In this document: piece by piece, positions 59,820-64,000 of the stretch
Layout of the letters: each line of letters begins with the position of its first letter
How positions within the stretch are numbered: the first letter of the stretch is position 1
DNA from: Durusdinium trenchii
Lineage: Eukaryota > Sar > Dinophyceae > Suessiales > Symbiodiniaceae
DNA: 64,000 nt
Assembly: GCA_963970005.1 (NCBI GenBank)
Contig: CAXAMN010025262.1
Span: forward strand, 87,250 to 151,249
Reading direction: 5' to 3'
The notes under the pieces: generated by a model
Told to the model about the DNA's origin: nothing
Databases searched by the model: none
Seen by the model: the letters and a program-made list of their open reading frames with translations, nothing else
Made by a program: the position numbers and the translations under genes

Positions 59820-62800
59820 ATGGGGTCCCCAGGTCCTGTTCGCGCGCGGGTTCGAAGGTACCGTTGGTAGAGTGTTGATGTCATATAGGTCTCCAAAGAA
59901 TCATTTCACTCCCGAAAACTAATTGTCTTCGTAGTGGAAAACCACCTATTTGTAGTGGAAAATGATCTTCCAAGGGGCCATTCTCCACTTGCATGTTAGT
60001 CTTCCAGGGTGTAGTTTTGGTATGTTTTTGTTCAAGCAAAAAGCGGACAATCCATGTCACCTCTTCTTAAGTGGACGAAGTCCGATATACACTCTGACGA
60101 CATGGAAGCGCACAATGCTCCCTGGGAAGTCTACTTTCATCTACTTTCCTTTAAACAAGGGTTGTCCACTTCCATGTTACACATGTGATGTGTTCGTCGG
60201 AGTGCACATCAAATCTCTGAAGCCCACGCTCCAACACAAACAAAAAGGACCTCCGGATCCAACCAGCTACCTCCGCGCTGCTCGAAACCGGAACTTCTTC
60301 GGTCCGCGCGACTCCTCGCGCCCCGCGGCGTCTCGTCTTGGCTGGTCCACCCATCTCGGGCCTGGTAGGCCGTGTTCACCTGCCGCTTCGCGCCGCGGGG
60401 AGACGCGACGGAAGACGCGACGGAAGACACCGGGAACGACGCACCGCACGACCGTGGACCGCGGATGTAGTTCACCGATCCGAAGCTGGACCGACGTGGA
60501 GTATGCCATGTTCCGAAGACCAACCCAGCGGTTTAGGGGGGGTCCATGTATTAAATCTGCAGGGGAGTGTGTAATGAAATGTGGTTTGAACATCTTACTC
60601 AGGTCCATGGATGTGCATGGGCTCATCTTCTGCCTATCATCATGGAAGCTGGCAGGAAAGGGATAGCTGTGATGGTTCTCCCAGCCCAAACAAACAAGAA
60701 AACAGTGGATGCTCGTACTGATGCTCCTGGGAGGACCACGCGCTATTCCCACAAGGAAGTCCAGGTGCGAAAAGAGCGGTTGCCAGGTGCCTGTTCCCAC
60801 TTGCTCTTCAACCCCTCGATCAAATCTTTGCGCTCGTCTTCGACCAAGGGCCTGGCGAACAAGCATCAACCGGAAAGGTCAATGTTTGGTTTGAGTCAGT
60901 TCGGGTCTCCACGCAGGATGGATCTTCATCTCTTAAACGGCTTATGTAGCTTGGTTGAGCCGACTGCCTGCACTAAAAGTACGAGTCGTTTCACAAAGAA
61001 CGACGTTCCTGATCCGCAAAGCAGCACGACAATCTCTGAGAGGAGTGTCACTGCAACCATCATGCACTGCACCGCTCTGTGGAAAAGTCCCGTCTTCGCA
61101 GGATCCGCGCGGATGCCAACACACCATGCAAACCAAATCAAAGAAGTGGTGTCGGACAACTATCATACAGGTGGGTTCCCAGGGGTATACCTCCAGGTTC
61201 CTTCAAATCCCATTTTCACCGGAGTTCCGTTCTCGGAACTCCTGGCCCCAAAGGAATGATCGATGTGACCCGAGACCCCCGGGGACTCCATACATGGCGC
61301 TACGCCCTGTTTTGTCATTCGCACGTCTTGGACCTAAACGAACCGACCAAGGCAGGCCACTTTTTGCGTCGGAAGTCAAGTACATTGTAATATAGTATAT
61401 GTATCACTATGTTGGAAACACATCAGCAAGAAAGCGACCAAGGACAAACGAAAACGACATAGTCATTGGTGGATACTGGGCTTCCTCCATCTATAAGCAG
61501 CTCTAAGTTCAACATTGTTGCATCTCTTCCTTCAGTCTCAAGTCACCACACCTTAGCAGCTATAGCACCCCGCCCCTCGGCGACTGGCCTCATCCTGGCC
61601 GCTTCTTCCTGCTCACGCGCCTCTTGCAACCTCGGCTTGGCCCGGCCGTCCCCTTGCCCCAGTGAGGGCTGGAACTGTCGATTTGTTTGGCCCGGCCGTC
61701 GACTTCCTCATGTTCCCGATCTGTTCACCATGTGCCTCAGCACTTGGCTTTCTTTGGCGGACAAAGGTCTATATGGATTAGTACTTTGGAATCTTGAAAC
61801 ATCGTCTTCTGCTGTGGCACCCTGTGAACCCATCCAGCTTGCCGCACATGCACCACTACACCGGTTCCATCGCTGCAAGGTCCGTTGGTCCGTTTTTTTC
61901 TCGGCCAGGAGTCCAACTACGCCTGAGAGGAGTCCAACCGATCAAAACCCCAACTCCTAACCCTTGACCCAGAAACCCTTGACCCTTCGGACCCTTGACC
62001 CAGAAACCATGCCAAATGCAAAGGAAAAAACATGTCAATCATCGTTTCAGTGGGAGGAAAGTGGCGTTTCAGGTAGAACATGACCAAGCGGCAAACACTC
62101 ACTCTCTCCCACAACATGTAACATACCCATCGACAAACATGGAAGCCCAAAGAACATCTTTTAAGATATCTTCTCAATGTTTCGATGGTTGAACAGCCCT
62201 CCCAATGGAAAACAAAAGCATCCTTTAAGGGGTCATCACCGCCTGGTTGGTCCTAAATTCACTCCTTCTGAAACGGTCTTTCATCCGCTTGAGGTCTGGT
62301 ACGCACGGATGTAGGAATACTCTGCGTCAATATCCTGCCAGCGCGAGGCGTAATCATCACAAACGATCCAAAATCCAAGGAATCAAACGATTAAAACAAC
62401 CCTCCAGGTTTATCAGCATCCGGAATCGCTGAGACAGAATCCTTCCAACATCTATCAAAAAAAAAGGTCCAAGCTCTCGAAATGGTGTTAGCCACCGGGC
62501 AGGATCAGTTGGCTACTCAGGATCTGAAGAAGTCATGAACACCCCCTGGACAAAAATAGAAAAAAGACAAACAAACACTCAACAAACGACATAGAGCATC
62601 TCCAGCCCTCCCATCTCCAGCACAGTCCTTCTTGATGTGGGAGAGATACTTGGGCACCTTTCCATAGTCCTGCGAGGCCCGTTCGGCCCTTCGGCCCCGT
62701 CTCGGCCGTCTCGGCAGCTGACCGGTCGGCAGGGTGGCCCAGTCGGTTTTTCCATCGACGTGACATTGATGACTCAGATTACTCGAAGAAGGCTGACTTA

Positions 62801-63950
62801 TTAGCTATATATAGTTGTATGTGTGTTTACTTGTTAAGTTGGCCCAATTCAACTGTCAGCAGTTGAATTGGATAGTCACCATCATGGCCCCACTCACAGA
62901 AAACCTTACTAAGTCTTTTTTTGGGTGATGTTGGTTCTCAACTTTGCTACAAGCAAAGCAGGCACAATTGCTCGACTACCTGAACATAACATGCTAGGAC
63001 TCATGCTAGGCTAGGCCATGTGCCGACAACAATATGCAGAACCACAGGTCATTATATATACCGGAAAGCCTGAGAGTAGCCGACTTTAATCCCCACCAAA
63101 TCGAGAACGCCCTGAGGGAACAAATATCGAAGCTCTTGACTTCAAGCACATTTTTTAGGACCAAGCATGCTTAAAAAGCTTGGAGCAGGGTTGCACGCAC
63201 GGTTTCTAGCATTCTTTTGCCTTTTGCCAGTCAGGCGGGTGGAATCGAGTCAAGGCCAGTCTGTTTAGAGCAGTGAATTCACGTGCTCCATTTGGTCACG
63301 GCCTGTGGTCAGCGGTTCATAGTCCTCAGCAACTCGGCGCGAAGCCATCAAGGACACGACCATGCAAAGTCTTTGATTCAGTGCTGCTGTTCTTTTTTGT
63401 TGCAGCTTATTAAGAATTTGTTTCCCCAAATCCTTGCATTCTTGCGACCCCCGTCCACACCCACATACGCGTGCCGATTGCAGGAGCAGCATCGGTGGTT
63501 GTTCCGGTGCGAAGCTCCGCAAAGACTCAGGCGGACTCCTCCGCCTTGGGTTCCTCTTTGACCTCAGGTGATGAAAGCGCCATCTGAGCACGGATGCTTG
63601 GTGGGGGAAGCCTAATTATTAGGTTGGGGTCACCGAACTTGCATCACAATCCGAACCCTCCATGGATGATTCATCAGTTTCAGAATCATCCAATATCATA
63701 TCTCATGTTTCTTGCTCTGGTTGGGTCACTTTCCAGGAAGTCTGATGTGATTCGGCCACCATGTGGTTCTCTCTCGGGTTAGCCCACATCATTCACGAGC
63801 CAAACTCATGCTGCGCACCACCAAGCTCCCTCCCTGTGCTGACCAGGCGGCCACGGTATCAGCTCGGATGGCACCCTTCTCCAAGTGTGGGAAGCGCTGC
63901 TGCTCAAGCTTGAGGTCCTGACACGCCAATCGCCCCTACAAACACTCCTT
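59820..63950. other. Stretch without a firmly supported gene
   Basis: A GC-rich patch near 60290-60450 with a short GACGCGACGGAA duplication is open on both strands. An imperfect repeat of CCCTTGACCCAGAAAC lies at 61962-62008. Otherwise only short unlinked frames were seen. Confidence 0.35.
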
Positions 63951-63952
63951 GG

Positions 63953-63953
63953 C

Positions 63954-63999
<46 letters not shown>

Positions 64000-64000
64000 C
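63953..64000. repeat. (CAA)n microsatellite at window end
   Basis: About 15 CAA triplets run to the last base; the repeat probably continues beyond the window. Confidence 0.95.

Noticed and set aside
1..64000. Dinoflagellate spliced-leader relics (CCATTTTGGCTCAAG)
   Set aside because: No convincing match was seen on either strand by eye; a computed search would be decisive.

Overview
The window is nuclear DNA from a dinoflagellate, most likely a Symbiodiniaceae alga. I base this on four things. There are many short exons with GT-AG introns and apparent GC donors. Coding blocks of protein families that I know as dinoflagellate-expanded recur across it. A 52-bp satellite at 52.9-53.1 kb encodes, in frame, a peptide pattern I associate with Symbiodiniaceae. 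Simple repeats are scattered throughout. No bacterial operon, rRNA, tRNA or CRISPR array was recognised, and there is no single-exon housekeeping gene. Exon ends below come from reading the sequence and are approximate unless a splice site is stated.

Layout. (1) 0-11.4 kb, minus strand: successive exon groups of dinoflagellate-type hypothetical genes. They include a gene cut by the left window edge, a gene with a Lys/Ala-rich C-terminus ending at 2147, a degraded DNA-cytosine-methyltransferase-like gene (6.0-6.6 kb), and a gene with a zinc-finger-like motif, coiled coil, UBA domain and Gly-Arg repeats (7.6-10.7 kb). (2) 11.4-27 kb: mostly non-coding, with minisatellites, microsatellites, inverted repeats and a few isolated exon candidates. 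(3) 27.0-28.0 kb: a foldback hairpin, short repeats and a small two-exon plus-strand gene candidate. (4) 28.3-48.0 kb: the distinctive block. Four genes lie head to tail on the minus strand: an RNase H/DDE transposase-like protein with an HMG-box-like segment, a Ser/Thr/Lys-rich basic protein, a C5-cytosine DNA methyltransferase-like protein, and a zinc-ribbon/helical protein of unknown function. Both ends carry arrays of 22-bp units around the core GTGGCA/TGCCAC. The core points in opposite directions at the two ends, and both arrays contain an assembly gap. A third cluster of the same core, built from perfect hairpins, lies in the middle (38.06-38.21 kb). (5) 48-64 kb: sparse exon candidates, an approximately 1.15-kb array of a 13-bp minisatellite, the 52-bp satellite, more short repeats, and a terminal (CAA)n run.

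Main hypothesis. Region 4 is a large DNA transposon, or two adjoining ones, carrying its own cytosine methyltransferase. The transposase-like protein would bind the GTGGCA arrays, and the methyltransferase could modify the element or its host context. Capture of cytosine methyltransferases by dinoflagellate retrotransposons has been reported, but I see no reverse transcriptase or integrase here, so a DNA-transposon carrier would be a different arrangement. No convincing target-site duplication was found, so the boundaries remain open.
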